This document shows positions 6,357 to 6,439 of a stretch of DNA of 6,439 bases, piece by piece. Source of the stretch: Spirochaetales bacterium (lineage in GTDB: Bacteria; Spirochaetota; Spirochaetia; DSM-27196; SLST01); NCBI GenBank assembly GCA_007130265.1, contig SLST01000265.1:1-6439 (forward strand), read 5' to 3'. The position numbers and the translations under genes were made by a program. The notes under the pieces are model-generated. The model was not told the origin of the DNA, ran no database searches, and saw nothing but the letters and a program-made list of their open reading frames with translations. The first letter of the stretch is position 1. Every line of letters begins with the position of its first letter.

Positions 6357-6439
6357 TGATCCGGCTGCGAACGAAAGGGTGCATCTCGCGAGATGCACCC
6401 TTTCGTTCGCAGCCGGATCATCAGTAGCTTTTCGATTGC
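6338..6439. repeat. Perfect 102-bp palindrome ending at the window edge
   Basis: Positions 6338-6388 and 6389-6439 are exact reverse complements (51-nt arms, no spacer, no mismatch). The left arm begins in the rpsU coding region (GCAATCGAAAAGC) and runs through its stop codon and the terminator stem. The right arm repeats all of it backwards and stops exactly at the last base. A terminator needs only the inner ~24-36 bp. The outer 30+ bp on each side, copying coding sequence, are not explained by that. Confidence 0.97.
6371..6407 (+). terminator. Probable intrinsic terminator downstream of rpsU
   Basis: GGGTGCATCTCG (6377-6388) pairs perfectly with CGAGATGCACCC (6389-6400). It is flanked by AAA before and TTTCGTT after, 15-21 nt past the rpsU stop, which is the normal place for a terminator. 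The stem centre is CTCGCGAG; in RNA a tetraloop of CGCG or similar would form. The T tract is interrupted, and the right side may be unreliable because it belongs to the terminal palindrome. Confidence 0.5.

Noticed and set aside
6338..6439. The terminal palindrome as a Borrelia-type hairpin telomere.
   Set aside because: Its inner part is well explained by an rpsU terminator, and the outer part copies rpsU coding sequence, which fits assembly fold-back better. No AT-rich telomere boxes like those of Borrelia are present. It is kept only as a minor alternative.
1..6439. CRISPR arrays, tRNA or rRNA genes, insertion sequences, phage genes.
   Set aside because: No repeated spacers, no tRNA-like cloverleaf, no transposase or phage motifs were seen. 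Nearly all of the window is filled by recognised housekeeping genes.

Overview
The window is a GC-rich bacterial chromosomal segment. It most likely comes from a free-living or host-associated spirochaete (Spirochaetota). This placement is inferred from family features, not from any 16S rRNA. The truncated Lon protein carries a spirochaete-like N-terminus (LSGKPMFPG), the small-subunit protein bS21 has a treponeme-like DGE...EKPS body, and RecJ is about 700 residues rather than the usual 560-580.

Layout from left to right: (1) positions 1-621, minus strand, hold the first 207 residues of the ATP-dependent protease Lon, cut by the window edge. (2) A 78-bp divergent intergenic region (622-699) holds the lon ribosome-binding site, a heat-shock-like promoter candidate for lon and a TATAAT box facing recO. 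(3) A plus-strand run of four genes follows: recO (700-1455), a pyrimidine/thymidine phosphorylase (1525-2874), recJ (2871-4988, ATGA overlap with the previous gene) and a secreted M23 peptidase (5007-6017). (4) After a 120-bp gap with a TTGACA box comes rpsU (6138-6356). (5) The window ends in a perfect 102-bp palindrome (6338-6439) that includes the last 19 bases of rpsU.

RecO and RecJ are both components of the RecFOR recombination-repair route: RecJ resects 5' ends and RecO helps load RecA. The tight spacing suggests they are co-transcribed, with a nucleoside-salvage enzyme between them. The M23 peptidase is probably a cell-wall enzyme carried on the same transcript. rpsU probably has its own promoter.

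The most unusual content lies inside recJ. About 135 residues are inserted between DHH motifs III and IV, and they read like a DnaQ/DEDD-type exonuclease domain whose catalytic acids have been replaced. Other points worth a second look are a possible AUC start codon for rpsU, a substrate-discriminating Met in the phosphorylase, an incomplete zinc site in RecO, a sigma-32-like promoter in front of lon, and the terminal palindrome, which is probably an assembly fold-back around a real terminator.
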